Positions 25,210 to 35,400 are shown, numbered from the stretch's first letter. The stretch: 64,000 nt of DNA from Cellulomonas sp. WB94 (GCF_003115775.1 NZ_QEES01000003.1:62001-126000), one strand, 5' to 3'. Numbers and translations: made by a program. The notes: generated by a model from the letters alone, not told the origin.

Positions 25210-26532
25210 ATGCTCTCCGATCGACCGGCCGACGACGGCGCAGCTGACGGCGCCGCCCTCGACCCGGCCACCGCTGCGCCCACCGAGACCGGCGCCGCGC
25301 CCGACACAGCGCCCACCGTCGTCCCCCTGACCGAGCCCGCTGAGGGCATCCCTCCGGTCGTTGACTCGCTCGAGGAGCTGGCACGGGTCGCCGCCGCCTT
25401 CGAGGCGGGGACGGGACCGGTCGCTGTCGACGCCGAGCGCGCGTCGGGATACCGCTACGGGCAGCACACGTACCTGGTCCAGCTCCGCCGCGAAGGCGCC
25501 GGGACCGCTCTGGTCGACCCGATCGCCCTGCCCGACCTGTCGATCCTCTCGGATGCGCTCGTGGGCGTCGAGTGGGTGCTGCACGCGGCATCCCAGGACC
25601 TCCCTGGCCTGCTGGAGCAGAACCTGCGTCCGTCGCGCATCTTCGACACCGAGCTCGGCGCCCGTCTGCTGGGGCTCGAGCGGGTCGGACTGGCCGCGGT
25701 CGTCGCTGAGCTGCTCGGGCTCGGCCTCGCCAAGGAGCACTCGGCGGTCGACTGGTCCACCCGGCCGCTCCCGGAGCAGTGGTTGCGCTACGCCGCCCTC
25801 GACGTCGAGGTCCTCGTCGAGCTGCGCGAGATCATCGCTGAGCGGCTCGCTGTCGCGGGCAAGGCCGAGTGGGCGGCTCAGGAGTTCGAGGCCGTCCGGA
25901 CGGCGCCCCCGGCGACGCCGCGGGTCGAGCCGTGGCGCCGGGTGTCCGGCCTGCACGCGATCCATGACGCACGGCGGCTCGCCGTCGTCCGCGAGCTGTG
26001 GACGACGCGCGAGGAGAACGCGCGCCAACGTGACATCTCGCCGGGACGCGTCCTGCCCGACCACGCGATCCTCGCCGCCGCGCAGGCGCTGCCCCGGTCG
26101 GTGCCGCAGCTCGTCGCCCTGCCGGCGTTCTCCGGCAAGGGGACCCGCCGCCGGGCCGCGCTGTGGCAGCACGCGATCGACGAGGGCCTTGCCCTCCCCG
26201 ACTCCGAGCTGCCGTCGGTACGCGGCCCGCGGTCCGACGCTCCGCCTCCGCCGCGCGCCTGGCCCGACCGGGACCCGGCTGCCGCAGCCCGGCTCGCCGC
26301 AGCCCGCGACGCTGTCGCGACGCTGTCGGCCGAGGTCGAGGTGCCCGCCGAGAACCTGCTGCAGCCCGACCTGCTGCGCCGGCTGTGCTGGACGCCGCCG
26401 TCGCCGCTCGACGCCTCGTCCATCGAGGCCTTCCTGCGCGCCGGCGGTGCCCGGCAGTGGCAGGTCGACGTCGTGACGCCTCGGCTGGTCGCTGCGTTCG
26501 CCACAGCCGCTGCGGCTGCCGCCGCCGACTGA
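25210..26532 (+). CDS. RNase D-like 3'-5' exonuclease with HRDC domain
   Basis: A 440-residue protein. A Pro/Ala/Asp-rich tail (1-45) precedes a DEDD exonuclease domain: exo I VAVDAERASGYRY, exo II WVLHAASQDLPGL, exo III YAALDVEVLVEL. Then comes an HRDC domain (about residues 235-310: LAVVRELWTTREENARQRDISPG) and a second helical HRDC-like region at the end. In E. coli RNase D trims tRNA 3' ends; the actinobacterial member is less studied. Exo I reads DAE where the family has DTE or DLE, an acceptable change. Leaderless -10 supports the start. Confidence 0.9.
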   Translation: MLSDRPADDGAADGAALDPATAAPTETGAAPDTAPTVVPLTEPAEGIPPVVDSLEELARVAAAFEAGTGPVAVDAERASGYRYGQHTYLVQLRREGAGTALVDPIALPDLSILSDALVGVEWVLHAASQDLPGLLEQNLRPSRIFDTELGARLLGLERVGLAAVVAELLGLGLAKEHSAVDWSTRPLPEQWLRYAALDVEVLVELREIIAERLAVAGKAEWAAQEFEAVRTAPPATPRVEPWRRVSGLHAIHDARRLAVVRELWTTREENARQRDISPGRVLPDHAILAAAQALPRSVPQLVALPAFSGKGTRRRAALWQHAIDEGLALPDSELPSVRGPRSDAPPPPRAWPDRDPAAAARLAAARDAVATLSAEVEVPAENLLQPDLLRRLCWTPPSPLDASSIEAFLRAGGARQWQVDVVTPRLVAAFATAAAAAAAD

Positions 26533-26621
26533 GCGGGCGACCGCTCGTGCCCGCTCGCCGGGCAGCCCGCAACCCGGCTGGAACTGCTGACCGGACACCT
26601 CGCCCGAGCGGGTCGCGCCCT

Positions 26622-26637
26622 GTTACTCTTCGGTAAC
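26622..26637. promoter_or_regulatory. Palindromic operator candidate upstream of fadA
   Basis: GTTAC-tcttcg-GTAAC, a 16-bp AT-rich inverted repeat in GC-rich surroundings, lies 99 nt before fadA. Position and form suit a TetR-family fatty-acid regulator, but the regulator is not identified. Confidence 0.45.
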
Positions 26638-26639
26638 TT

Positions 26640-26677
26640 CGGCTGACAAGGGACTTAGGTCCGGGTACGGTCAGCCG
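26640..26677 (+). promoter_or_regulatory. Stem-loop containing a DosR-like box before fadA
   Basis: CGGCTGAC (26640-26647) pairs perfectly with GTCAGCCG (26670-26677). The 22-nt loop holds GGGACTTAGGTCCG (26650-26663), a 12-of-14 match to the DosR consensus GGGACTWWAGTCCC. A possible -10, TACGGT, is at 26666-26671. Whether this works as DNA operator or RNA hairpin is unknown. Confidence 0.4.
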
Positions 26678-26735
26678 ACCTAGGCCCGCCCGTCGGGCCG
26701 CGAGGACACCGTCGTCCCTGCTCCCTGGAGGTCCG

Positions 26736-27992
26736 ATGCCGAGCGCATCCCCCCGCACCGTCCGCCCTGTCGTCTTCGTCGAGGGCGTGCGCACGCCGTT
26801 CGGTCGCGCCCGGCCCGACGGCCTCTACGCAGGCACGCGGGCCGACGACCTCGCCGTCAAGGCCGTCCGCGAGCTCCTGCGCCGTCATCCCGAGCTGCCG
26901 CCCGAGCGGATCGACGAGGTCGCGTTCGCCGCCACGACCCAGACGGGCGACCAGGGTCTGACCCTCGGGCGCACCGTCGGGCTCCTCGCGGGGCTCCCGC
27001 AGTCCGTGCCGGGCTACGCGATCGACCGGATGTGCGCCGGCGCCATGACTGCTGTGACCACGACGGCGTCGGGCATCGGCGTCGGTGCCCTGGACATCAC
27101 GCTCGCGGGCGGGGTCGAGCACATGGGCCATCATCCGATGGGGGCCGGGGCGGAGCCCAACCCGCGGTTCGTCGCCGAGCGGCTCGTCAGCGCCGACGCG
27201 CTGAACATGGGCAACACGGCCGAGAACCTCCACGACCGCTTCCCCGAGCTCACCCGCGACCGCGCCGACGCGTTCGGCGTCGCGAGCCAGGCGAAGTACG
27301 CCGCCGCACTCGCGGCCGGGCAGATCACCCCCGACCTCGTCGCCGTGGGTCTGCGCGACCCGGAGCGCGGCTGGGGCCTGGCGACGGCCGACGAGCCCCC
27401 GCGCCCGGGCACGCGCCTCGAGGACGTCCGCAACCTCGCGACGCCGTTCCGTGCGGGCGGGCGCGTGACCGCGGCGACGTCGGCCCCGCTGACCGACGGG
27501 GCCGCGGCCTGCATCCTGGCCGCCGAGGACACCGCCGAGGAGCTGGGACTGGGCGCGCGGATGCGTCTCGTGTCGTTCGCGTACGCGGGCGTCGACCCGG
27601 CCGTGATGGGGATCGGACCGGTCCCCGCGACGCACAGGGCGCTCCAGCGAGCGGGCCTGTCCATCGAGGACATCGGCCTGTTCGAGATCAACGAGGCGTT
27701 CGCCGTCCAGGTGCTGTCGTTCCTCGACGCGTTCGGCATCGCCGACGACGACCCCCGCGTCAACCCGTACGGCGGCGCGATCGCCGTCGGCCACCCGCTC
27801 GCCTCCTCAGGGGTGCGACTCATGACGCAGCTCGCGCGCCAGTTCGCCGAGCGCACCGACGTCCGCTACGGCATCACGACGATGTGCGTCGGCCTCGGCC
27901 AGGGCGGCACGGTCATCTGGGAGAACCCGCACCACCCCGACTACGAGGGCTACCGGCCCACCGCCTTGACCATCGACGGGAGCGCCCGATGA
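26736..27992 (+). CDS. fadA: Acetyl-CoA acyltransferase (3-ketoacyl-CoA thiolase)
   Basis: A 418-residue thiolase of the degradative type, cleaving 3-ketoacyl-CoA in beta-oxidation. Catalytic Cys lies in DRMCAGAM (about residue 99). The C-terminal motifs are NEAFAVQ, GGAIAVGHPLASSG (catalytic His) and CVGLGQGG (second Cys). The ATG has GGAGG (26727-26731) 4 nt upstream. It overlaps fadB by ATGA, so the two subunits of the trifunctional complex are co-translated. The upstream region carries two candidate operators. Confidence 0.95.
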   Translation: MPSASPRTVRPVVFVEGVRTPFGRARPDGLYAGTRADDLAVKAVRELLRRHPELPPERIDEVAFAATTQTGDQGLTLGRTVGLLAGLPQSVPGYAIDRMCAGAMTAVTTTASGIGVGALDITLAGGVEHMGHHPMGAGAEPNPRFVAERLVSADALNMGNTAENLHDRFPELTRDRADAFGVASQAKYAAALAAGQITPDLVAVGLRDPERGWGLATADEPPRPGTRLEDVRNLATPFRAGGRVTAATSAPLTDGAAACILAAEDTAEELGLGARMRLVSFAYAGVDPAVMGIGPVPATHRALQRAGLSIEDIGLFEINEAFAVQVLSFLDAFGIADDDPRVNPYGGAIAVGHPLASSGVRLMTQLARQFAERTDVRYGITTMCVGLGQGGTVIWENPHHPDYEGYRPTALTIDGSAR

Positions 27993-30124
27993 GCACGCCA
28001 TCGCCCACGACGTCCGCCGCGCCACGACCCGAGCGCATCGCCCACGCCTTCGTCCGGGACGTCGCCCTCCCGGGCGACGCCGGGACGCTCGCGCTGGTCA
28101 CCGTCGACAACGGGCTCGACCACACCAAGCCCACGACCCTCGGCCCCGCCGGCCTGGCAGAGCTGCACACGGCCCTGCTCACCCAGCAGCGCCGGGCCCT
28201 CGCGGGCGAGATCGTCGCCGTGGGCGTGACCGGCAAGCCGTACTACCTCGCCGCGGGTGCCGACCTCACCGCCGTCACGGCGATCTCGACCGAGGTCGAC
28301 GCCCGACGGGTCGCCGAGGCGGGTCACACGACCTACCGGCTGCTCGGCGAGATGGGCGTCCCCACCTTCGCCTACGTGAACGGTGCCGCTCTGGGCGGGG
28401 GGCTCGAGCTCGCGCTCAGCTGCACCTACCGGACCGTGGGGGCCGACGTCTCTGCGCTGGCCCTGCCCGAGGCCTTCCTCGGTCTCGTCCCCGGCTGGGG
28501 CGGGTGCTACCTGCTGCCGCACCTGGTCGGTGTCCGGCGGGCGCTCGAGGTCATCCTCACACGTCCGCTCGGGGGCAACCGGATGACGAAGGCTGCCGAG
28601 GCGCTCGAGCTCGGCATGGTCGATGCCGTCTTCCACCCCGCCGACTTCCTCGAGCAGTCGCTGGCCTGGACCGCCGACGTCCTCGCGGGTCGCGTGGTCC
28701 CGGTGCGTCGCGAGATCGAGTCGCAGGAGGAGTGGGACGCGGTCGTCGCGGGCGCTCGGGCGCAGCTCGACCAGCGCCTCCACGGAGCCAAGACGGCTCC
28801 TTACCGGGCGCTCGAGCTGGTCGCGGCCGCACGGACGGCCGACCGCGACTCGGCCTTCGCGGCCGAGGACGACGCGCTCACCGAGCTCGTCATGTCCGAC
28901 CAGCTCCGCGCAGGCCTGTACGCGTTCGACCTGACCAGCCGCCGGGCCCGCACGCCCGCGGGCGCTCCCCCGGCGGAGCTCGCCCGGCCGGTGCGGTCGG
29001 TCGGCATCGTCGGCGCGGGACTCATGGCGGGCCAGCTCGCGGTCCTCGTCGCGCGCCGGCTGCGGGTCCCCGTCGTCATGCGCGACATCGACGACGCCCG
29101 CGTCGCCGCCGGTCTCGCGGGCATCCGGTCGCAGGTGGAGCGGCAGGCGGCCAAGGGCCGCATGTCGCCCGACGAGGCCAACCGGGTCCTTGCGTCCATC
29201 TCGGTGAGCACCGACCTGTCGACGCTCGCTGGCGCCGACCTCGTCATCGAGGCCGTCACGGAGGTCCTCGCGCTCAAGCAGCGCGTGTTCGCCGAGCTCG
29301 AGGGGGTCATCGCGGACGACGCGGTGCTGGCCACCAACACCTCCGCACTGTCCGTCACCGCGATGTCCGCCAACCTGCGCCACCCCGAGCGGGTCGTGGG
29401 GATCCACTTCTTCAACCCGGTCGCCCAGATGCCGCTCATCGAGGTCGTCCGGACGGCGTCGTCCACGGACACGGCCGTCGCGACCGCGTTCGCCCTCGCG
29501 AAGCAGCTCGGGAAGACCGCCGTGGGTGTCGCGGACCGACCGGGCTTCGTGGTCAACCGCTTGCTGCTCCGGCTCCTCGCCGAGGTCGCAGCCGCCGTCG
29601 AGGGCGGGACGCCCGTCCGTGCAGCAGACGTCGCGCTGCGTCCCCTCGGCCTGCCGATGGGGCCGTTCGCGCTCATCCAGCTCGTCGGGCTGCCCGTCGC
29701 GCTGCATGTGCTCAACACCCTGCACGACGAGCTCGGCGAGCGCTACCCGCGCTCCCCCGGGCTCGAGCGGCTCGCGACGCAGGGCCGGCGGCTCGTGCCC
29801 GAGCCGGACGGGCACGGTGCGGAGCTCGAGGTCGACCCGGCGATCCAGGACGCGTTCGACGGGCCCGCAGACGCCGCACCGCTCGACCAGGCAGGCGTGC
29901 TCGACGCCGTCCTCGTGGGGCTCACCGAGGAGATCGGCCTCATGCTCGACGAGGGAGTCGTCGACTCGCCCGACCAGATCGACCTCTGCATGATCCTGGG
30001 CGCGAACTGGCCGCTGCACCTCGGGGGGATCAGCCCGTACCTCGACCGCACGGGCTACTCGGAGCGGGTTCTCGGCCGGCGCCTGCTGCCGCGCGGCGTG
30101 GCGGACGTTCCCGCCGCTGGCTGA
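27989..30124 (+). CDS. fadB: Fatty-acid oxidation multienzyme FadB (enoyl-CoA hydratase / 3-hydroxyacyl-CoA dehydrogenase)
   Basis: A 711-residue fusion. The N-terminal crotonase domain (about 25-290) has the oxyanion-hole segment NGAALGGGLELALSC and ALPEAFLGLVPGWGG. The C-terminal dehydrogenase begins with the NAD motif VGIVGAGLMAGQLAVLVA (about 333-350), and carries TNTSALSVTAM and GIHFFNPVAQMPLIEVV with the catalytic His. With FadA it performs the hydration, oxidation and thiolysis steps. Start overlaps the fadA stop. It converges on pflA with only 21 nt between stops. Confidence 0.95.
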   Translation: MSTPSPTTSAAPRPERIAHAFVRDVALPGDAGTLALVTVDNGLDHTKPTTLGPAGLAELHTALLTQQRRALAGEIVAVGVTGKPYYLAAGADLTAVTAISTEVDARRVAEAGHTTYRLLGEMGVPTFAYVNGAALGGGLELALSCTYRTVGADVSALALPEAFLGLVPGWGGCYLLPHLVGVRRALEVILTRPLGGNRMTKAAEALELGMVDAVFHPADFLEQSLAWTADVLAGRVVPVRREIESQEEWDAVVAGARAQLDQRLHGAKTAPYRALELVAAARTADRDSAFAAEDDALTELVMSDQLRAGLYAFDLTSRRARTPAGAPPAELARPVRSVGIVGAGLMAGQLAVLVARRLRVPVVMRDIDDARVAAGLAGIRSQVERQAAKGRMSPDEANRVLASISVSTDLSTLAGADLVIEAVTEVLALKQRVFAELEGVIADDAVLATNTSALSVTAMSANLRHPERVVGIHFFNPVAQMPLIEVVRTASSTDTAVATAFALAKQLGKTAVGVADRPGFVVNRLLLRLLAEVAAAVEGGTPVRAADVALRPLGLPMGPFALIQLVGLPVALHVLNTLHDELGERYPRSPGLERLATQGRRLVPEPDGHGAELEVDPAIQDAFDGPADAAPLDQAGVLDAVLVGLTEEIGLMLDEGVVDSPDQIDLCMILGANWPLHLGGISPYLDRTGYSERVLGRRLLPRGVADVPAAG

Positions 30125-30145
30125 ACCCTACGCCGAGGAGGTCGG

Positions 30146-31042
30146 TCAGAAGACCGTCAGCCCCCGGGCTCGGAACTGCTCGCGCACGCGGGTGACGAGC
30201 TCGGGGGTCGGCGGGGACGTGTCCTCGAGCTCGTAGCGCATCCCGAGGCTGTCCCACTTGTCCCGGCCCATCTGGTGGAACGGGAGGACCTCGACGCGGG
30301 TCACGGTCGACAGCGTCGCGACGTAGTCAGCGACGGCATCCACGTTCTCGGGCGCGTCCGTCAGCCCGGGGACCAGGACGAAGCGGACCCAGATCTCCGT
30401 GCCGCGCGCGGCGAGGCGGCGACCGAAGTCGAGCGTCGGCTGCAGCTCGCGGCCTGTGACGCGCTTGTAGGTCTCGGGGATGCCCGACTTCACGTCGAGC
30501 AGGACCAGGTCGATGTCGTCGAGCATCTCGTCGGTGCAGTGCGCCCCGAGGTACCCCGACGTGTCGACGGCGGTGTGCAGGCCCATCTCCTTCACGCCGC
30601 GCAGGATCCGCGCGACGAACGCAGGCTGCATGAGCGGCTCGCCACCCGAGATGGTCACGCCGCCGCCCGTGACCTGGAAGATGCTCGTGTACCGGGCGAT
30701 GCGGTCGAGCAGCTCGGTCGCGGTCACGGGCTCGCCGCGCCGCATCTCCATCGTGTCGGGGTTGTGGCAGTAGAGGCACTGCAGCGGGCAGCCCGACAGG
30801 AACACCGTCATCCGGGTGCCCGGCCCGTCGACGGCCGTGACGAGCTCCCACGAGTGCAGGGAGCCGAGCTCACCGGCCCTGACCTGGGCGAACTTCTCGG
30901 ACCGACCGACCTCGCTGACCTCGAGTCCCGACGTCCCGGCCGTGGCACGGTGGTGCGACCCACCGACGACCGGCAGGGACAGCTCGATCACGGGCGCGCC
31001 GACCGGGTCGGCACCCTGGGGTGCTGCCGTGGTGACGTTCAT
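30146..31042 (-). CDS. pflA: Pyruvate formate-lyase activating enzyme
   Basis: A 298-residue radical SAM enzyme that installs the glycyl radical on PflB. The cluster motif CPLQCLYC gives C85, C89 and C92. SGGEPLMQP, TSGYLG and LVLLDVKSGIPETYKRVTG are family segments. An unusual N-terminal extension of about 55 residues precedes the normal start (GSLHSWELVTAVDGPGTR). It may be extra sequence or an over-long start, yet no later ATG fits the homologous start. It is 34 nt downstream of pflB in the same direction, probably one operon. Confidence 0.94.
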   Translation of the reverse strand: MNVTTAAPQGADPVGAPVIELSLPVVGGSHHRATAGTSGLEVSEVGRSEKFAQVRAGELGSLHSWELVTAVDGPGTRMTVFLSGCPLQCLYCHNPDTMEMRRGEPVTATELLDRIARYTSIFQVTGGGVTISGGEPLMQPAFVARILRGVKEMGLHTAVDTSGYLGAHCTDEMLDDIDLVLLDVKSGIPETYKRVTGRELQPTLDFGRRLAARGTEIWVRFVLVPGLTDAPENVDAVADYVATLSTVTRVEVLPFHQMGRDKWDSLGMRYELEDTSPPTPELVTRVREQFRARGLTVF

Positions 31043-31076
31043 GAGGGGCTGGTCCTGCCGGTCGTGGTGGTGCGGC

Positions 31077-33344
31077 TCAGAGGCCGCCGTGGAAGGTGCG
31101 CGAGAGGACGTCGAGCTGCTGGTCGCGCGTCAGCCGGACGAAGTTGACCGCGTAGCCGGAGACCCGGATGGTCAGCTGGGGGTAGTTCTCGGGGTGCTCC
31201 ATGGCGTCCTCGAGGGTCTCGCGGTTCAGAACGTTGATGTTCAGGTGGTAACCGGAAGAGACGTTGTACCCGTCGAGCAGGCCGACCAGGTTCGCGACCT
31301 GCTCGTCCTTCGTGCGGCCGAGGCCCGAGGGCACGACCGTCGAGGTCAGGGAGATGCCGTCCTGCGCCTCGGAGTACGGCAGCTTGGCGACCGAGAGGGC
31401 CGAGGCGAGCATGCCGTGGGTGTCGCGGCCGTTCATCGGGTTGGCACCCGGCGCGAACGGCTCGCCGCGGCGGCGACCGTCGGGGGTGTTGCCCGTGGCC
31501 TTGCCGTAGACGACGTTCGAGGTGATGGTCAGGACCGACTGCGTGTGCAGCGAGTCGCGGTAGGTCTTCTGCGCACGAATCTTGTCCATGAAGCTCGTGA
31601 CGACCTGGATCGCGATGTCGTCCGCACGGTCGTCGTCGTTCCCGAACATCGGGAACTCGCCTTCGACCGTGTAGTCGGTCACGAGGCCCGACTCGTCGCG
31701 CACGGGGCGCACGGTCGCGTACTTGATCGCGGAGAGCGAGTCGGTGACGACCGAGAGGCCGGCGATGCCGCAGGCCATGGTGCGCAGGATGGTCCGGTCG
31801 TGCAGGGCCATCTCGAGACGCTCGTAGGCGTACTTGTCGTGCATGTAGTGCACGCAGTTGAGCGCGTCGACGTAGGTCTCGGCGAGCCAGTCGGTCAGCT
31901 TGTCGAACTTCTCCGACACGTCGTCGAAGTCGAGCACGTCACCGGCGACCGGCGCGCTGACCGGGGCGATCTGCTTGCCGCTGATCTCGTCACGCCCGCC
32001 GTTGATCGCGTAGAGCAGCGTCTTGGCGAGGTTGACGCGCGCACCGAAGAACTGCATCTGCTTGCCGACCCGCATCGCGGAGACGCAGCAGGCGATCGCG
32101 GCGTCGTCGCCCCAGCAGGAGCGGATGAGCTCGTCGGACTCGTACTGGATCGCGGAGGTGTCGATCGAGACCTGCGCGCAGAACGCCTTGAAGCCCGCGG
32201 GGAGCAGGTTGCTCCACAGGACAGTGAGGTTCGGCTCCGGCGCCGGGCCCAGGTTGTAGAGCGTCTGGAGGAAGCGGAACGAGGACTTGGTGACGAGCGG
32301 GCGCCCGTCCTCACCGATGCCACCGATCGACTCGGTGACCCAGGTCGGGTCGCCCGCGAAGATGTCGTCGTACTCGGGCGTGCGCAGGAACCGGACGATC
32401 CGCAGCTTGATGACGAGGTCGTCGATGAACTCCTGGGCCTGCGACTCGGTGATCACGCCTTCGGCGAGGTCGCGCTGCAGGTAGACGTCGAGGAAGGTCG
32501 AGGTGCGACCGAGCGACATCGCCGCACCGTTCTGCTCCTTGACCGCGCCCAGGTAGGCGAAGTAGAGCCACTGCACGGCCTCGCGGGCCGTTGCCGCGGG
32601 CTGAGAGATGTCGAAGCCGTAGGAGGCGGCCATGGCCTTGAGCTCCTGCAGCGCGCGGATCTGCTCCGCGTTCTCCTCACGGTCGCGGATGACGTCCTCG
32701 ACGGAGCGCTCCATGTCCAGCTCGGCGCGCTCGATCTTCTTGGCGTTGATCAGCGCGTCGATGCCGTACAGCGCGACGCGGCGGTAGTCACCGATGATGC
32801 GGCCGCGGCCGTAGGCGTCGGGCAGGCCCGTGATGATGTGCGACGAGCGCGCGGCCCGGACGTTGGGGGGGTAGACGTCGAAGACCCCGGCGTTGTGGGT
32901 CTTGCGGTAGTCCGTGAAGATCTTCTTGATGTCCTGGGGGATCTCGTAGCCGTACGTCTTCAGCGACGTCTCGACCATGCGCCATCCGCCGTTGGGGATC
33001 ATCGCGCGCTTGAGGGGGGCGTCCGTCTGCAGGCCGACGATGAGCTCGTTCGCCTGGTCGATGTAGCCGGCACCGTGCGAGGTGATGGTCCCGGGCGTCT
33101 TGTTGTCGATGTCGTAGACACCGCGCTCACGCTCCTCGGGGAACATCGCGCTCAGCGTCGTCCAGATGCCCGTGGTGCGGGGCGTGGGGCCCGCAAGGAA
33201 CTCTGCGTCGCCCGTGTAGGGCGTGTAGTTGCGCTGGATGAAGTCGCGGACGTCGATCCCGTCGGACCACGGGCCTGCGACGAAGCTGCGCCAGGCACCC
33301 GCGGTGGCGTCGGTGCTGGACTGCTGGACTGCTGTGGTGGACAT
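31077..33344 (-). CDS. pflB: Formate C-acetyltransferase (pyruvate formate-lyase)
   Basis: A 755-residue glycyl radical enzyme turning pyruvate and CoA into acetyl-CoA and formate without oxygen. Adjacent active-site cysteines C419-C420 (IACCVS) and the radical glycine G730 (RVSGYAVNF) are both present at the E. coli-like spacing. N-terminal [26 protein letters not shown] is typical. ATG at 33344 follows GAGGAG (minus strand of 33350-33355). A -10 (TAGCGT) and a DosR-like box lie upstream, suggesting oxygen-limited induction. It marks a facultatively fermenting organism. Confidence 0.97.
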   Translation of the reverse strand: MSTTAVQQSSTDATAGAWRSFVAGPWSDGIDVRDFIQRNYTPYTGDAEFLAGPTPRTTGIWTTLSAMFPEERERGVYDIDNKTPGTITSHGAGYIDQANELIVGLQTDAPLKRAMIPNGGWRMVETSLKTYGYEIPQDIKKIFTDYRKTHNAGVFDVYPPNVRAARSSHIITGLPDAYGRGRIIGDYRRVALYGIDALINAKKIERAELDMERSVEDVIRDREENAEQIRALQELKAMAASYGFDISQPAATAREAVQWLYFAYLGAVKEQNGAAMSLGRTSTFLDVYLQRDLAEGVITESQAQEFIDDLVIKLRIVRFLRTPEYDDIFAGDPTWVTESIGGIGEDGRPLVTKSSFRFLQTLYNLGPAPEPNLTVLWSNLLPAGFKAFCAQVSIDTSAIQYESDELIRSCWGDDAAIACCVSAMRVGKQMQFFGARVNLAKTLLYAINGGRDEISGKQIAPVSAPVAGDVLDFDDVSEKFDKLTDWLAETYVDALNCVHYMHDKYAYERLEMALHDRTILRTMACGIAGLSVVTDSLSAIKYATVRPVRDESGLVTDYTVEGEFPMFGNDDDRADDIAIQVVTSFMDKIRAQKTYRDSLHTQSVLTITSNVVYGKATGNTPDGRRRGEPFAPGANPMNGRDTHGMLASALSVAKLPYSEAQDGISLTSTVVPSGLGRTKDEQVANLVGLLDGYNVSSGYHLNINVLNRETLEDAMEHPENYPQLTIRVSGYAVNFVRLTRDQQLDVLSRTFHGGL

Positions 33345-33376
33345 CTCTGCTCCTCGTGGAGGTCGTCGTGCCATCA

Positions 33377-33382
33377 ACGCTA
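33377..33382 (-). promoter_or_regulatory. -10 element of pflB
   Basis: TAGCGT on the minus strand, about 33 nt before the pflB ATG. The likely -35 window (about 33400-33405) reads CAAGAC, a poor match, as expected for an activator-dependent promoter. A DosR-like box abuts it. Confidence 0.5.
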
Positions 33383-33404
33383 CCGAAAAGTCATGGGATG
33401 TCTT

Positions 33405-33418
33405 GGGACTTTCGCCCC
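33405..33418 (-). promoter_or_regulatory. DosR/DevR-like box upstream of pflB
   Basis: Plus-strand GGGACTTTCGCCCC matches 12 of 14 positions of the mycobacterial DosR consensus GGGACTWWAGTCCC. If transcription begins about 7 nt after the -10, the box centre lies near -41.5, the class II activator position. Confidence 0.5.
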
Positions 33419-33498
33419 GACGGGGGCAGCTGGCGACGTGAGACGCGTCACCATGGGTCCCGATTGTCCCTCCGAGACCCGGTCGGGCGCTACGGGTG

Positions 33499-35382
33499 TC
33501 AGCGCGCTCCGTCGATCGCCGTCAGGACGTCTCGCGCGATGTCCTGAGGCTGGAGCCGCAGGTCCGTCGAGAGCTGCTCGGTCGTGGCGTGCCCCAGGAA
33601 CGCCAGGGGGACGCCGATCGGCTGGACCGGCACGCTCAGACCTGCCGCCCGCGTCCGCTGAGCGAGCTGGGAGCCGATCCCGCCGTCGACCACGCCGTCC
33701 TCGAGCGTCACGACGTGGTCGTGCTCACCGGCGAGCTTCACCAGCGCCGACGGCACGGGCAGCGCCCAGCGAGGGTCGACGACCGTGACCCGCAGGCCGT
33801 GCGCCGCAAGCAGCTCAGCGGTCGCGATCGCGGTGTCGGCCATCGACCCGATCGAGACCACGAGGACGGACGGAGCACCGGCGGGGGCCGAGTGGCGCGC
33901 CAGCACGTCCACGCCGTCGACCTCGTCGATCGCAGGGATCGTCGCGCTCAGGGCGCCCTTCGGGTAGCGCACGACGCTCGGCGCGTCGTCGATGTCCACC
34001 GCGACCCGCAGCGCGTCGCGCAGGGTCGGCTCGTCACGCGGTGCGGCGAGGCGCAGGCCCGGCACGATGCGCAGCATCGCCATGTCCCACATGCCGTTGT
34101 GGCTCGCGCCGTCGACGCCCGTGAGTCCCGCACGGTCGAGCACGAAGGTCACGCCGGCCTTGTGCAGCGCGACGTCCATGAGGATCTGGTCGAACGCTCG
34201 GTTCAGGAACGTCGCGTACACGGCGACGACCGGGTGGAGGCCCGCGAACGCCATACCCGCGGCCGACGTCGCCGCGTGCTGCTCGGCGATCCCGACGTCG
34301 AACGTCCGCTCGGGGAACTCCGCCGCGAACGGCGCGAGCCCGACGGGTGCGAGCATCGCGGCCGTGATCGCCACGACGTCGGGCCGACGTCGACCGATCC
34401 GGACGATCTCGTCGGCGAACACGCTCGTCCAGCCGAACCGGGACGGTGCGACCGGCAGGCCGGTCTCCGGGTGGATCTGCCCGACGGCGTGGAACCGGTC
34501 GGCGACGTCCTGCTCGGCCGGCGTGTACCCCCGACCCTTCTCGGTGATGACGTGCACGAGGACCGGCCCACCGAAGGACCTGGCGCGCTGGAGCGCCCGC
34601 TCGACCGCGGGCTCGTCGTGACCGTCGACCGGGCCGACGTACTTCAGCCCGAGGTCCTCGAACATGCCCTGCGGCGCGACGACGTCCTTGATGCCCTTCT
34701 TGAGGCCGTGCAGCGCGTCGTACGCGAACCGTCCGGGCGGGCCGGACCGCTTCAGGGTGCGCTTGCCCCACGTGAGCACGTGCTCGTACCCCTGCGTCGT
34801 GCGCAGCGTGTCGAGGTGATGGGCGAGCCCGCCGATCGTCGGCGCGTAGGAGCGCCCGTTGTCGTTGACGATGATGACGAGGCGGCGGTCCTGCGACGCC
34901 GCGATGTTGTTGAGGGCCTCCCACGCCATGCCGCCGGTCAGCGCGCCGTCGCCGATCACGGCCACGACGTGCCGGTCCCGGTGACCGAGGATCGCGTTGG
35001 CCTTCGCGATGCCGTCGGCCCAGCTGAGCGCCGTCGAGGCGTGCGAGTTCTCGACGACGTCGTGGACCGACTCCGTGCGGCTCGGGTAGCCCGACAAGCC
35101 CCCGCGCTTGCGGAGCGCAGAGAAGTCCTGGCGACCGGTCAGCAGCTTGTGCACGTACGCCTGGTGGCCCGTGTCGAACACGATGGTGTCGCGGGGTGAC
35201 TCGAACACCCGGTGGATCGCGATCGTCAGCTCGACGACGCCGAGGTTGGGGCCGAGGTGACCGCCGGTGCGGGAGACGGACTGCACGAGGAAGTCACGGA
35301 TCTCCTGGGACAGCGAGCGGACCTGCGCATGCGTCAGACGCCGCAGGTCAGCGGGTGTGGCGATGCGGGCGAGAACGCCCAT
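33499..35382 (-). CDS. dxs: 1-Deoxy-D-xylulose-5-phosphate synthase
   Basis: A transketolase-like ThDP enzyme, about 627 residues, that starts the MEP isoprenoid pathway from pyruvate and glyceraldehyde-3-phosphate. Motifs are [31 protein letters not shown], the ThDP-binding [16 protein letters not shown] through VNDN, and [17 protein letters not shown] in the pyrimidine domain. I prefer the ATG at 35382 ([13 protein letters not shown]) because homologues begin there and the purine-rich GGGAG lies 6 nt upstream; an ATG at 35388 is possible. The small 6-bp hairpin at 35401-35418 is in the leader. Confidence 0.95.
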   Translation of the reverse strand: MGVLARIATPADLRRLTHAQVRSLSQEIRDFLVQSVSRTGGHLGPNLGVVELTIAIHRVFESPRDTIVFDTGHQAYVHKLLTGRQDFSALRKRGGLSGYPSRTESVHDVVENSHASTALSWADGIAKANAILGHRDRHVVAVIGDGALTGGMAWEALNNIAASQDRRLVIIVNDNGRSYAPTIGGLAHHLDTLRTTQGYEHVLTWGKRTLKRSGPPGRFAYDALHGLKKGIKDVVAPQGMFEDLGLKYVGPVDGHDEPAVERALQRARSFGGPVLVHVITEKGRGYTPAEQDVADRFHAVGQIHPETGLPVAPSRFGWTSVFADEIVRIGRRRPDVVAITAAMLAPVGLAPFAAEFPERTFDVGIAEQHAATSAAGMAFAGLHPVVAVYATFLNRAFDQILMDVALHKAGVTFVLDRAGLTGVDGASHNGMWDMAMLRIVPGLRLAAPRDEPTLRDALRVAVDIDDAPSVVRYPKGALSATIPAIDEVDGVDVLARHSAPAGAPSVLVVSIGSMADTAIATAELLAAHGLRVTVVDPRWALPVPSALVKLAGEHDHVVTLEDGVVDGGIGSQLAQRTRAAGLSVPVQPIGVPLAFLGHATTEQLSTDLRLQPQDIARDVLTAIDGAR

Positions 35383-35400
35383 GCGCATCTCCCTTCCTCG

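Noticed and set aside
30816-33788. A 990-codon plus-strand open frame opposite pflB.
   Set aside because: Low-complexity Arg/Asp/Val composition without any family motif, lying over a complete pflB on the minus strand.
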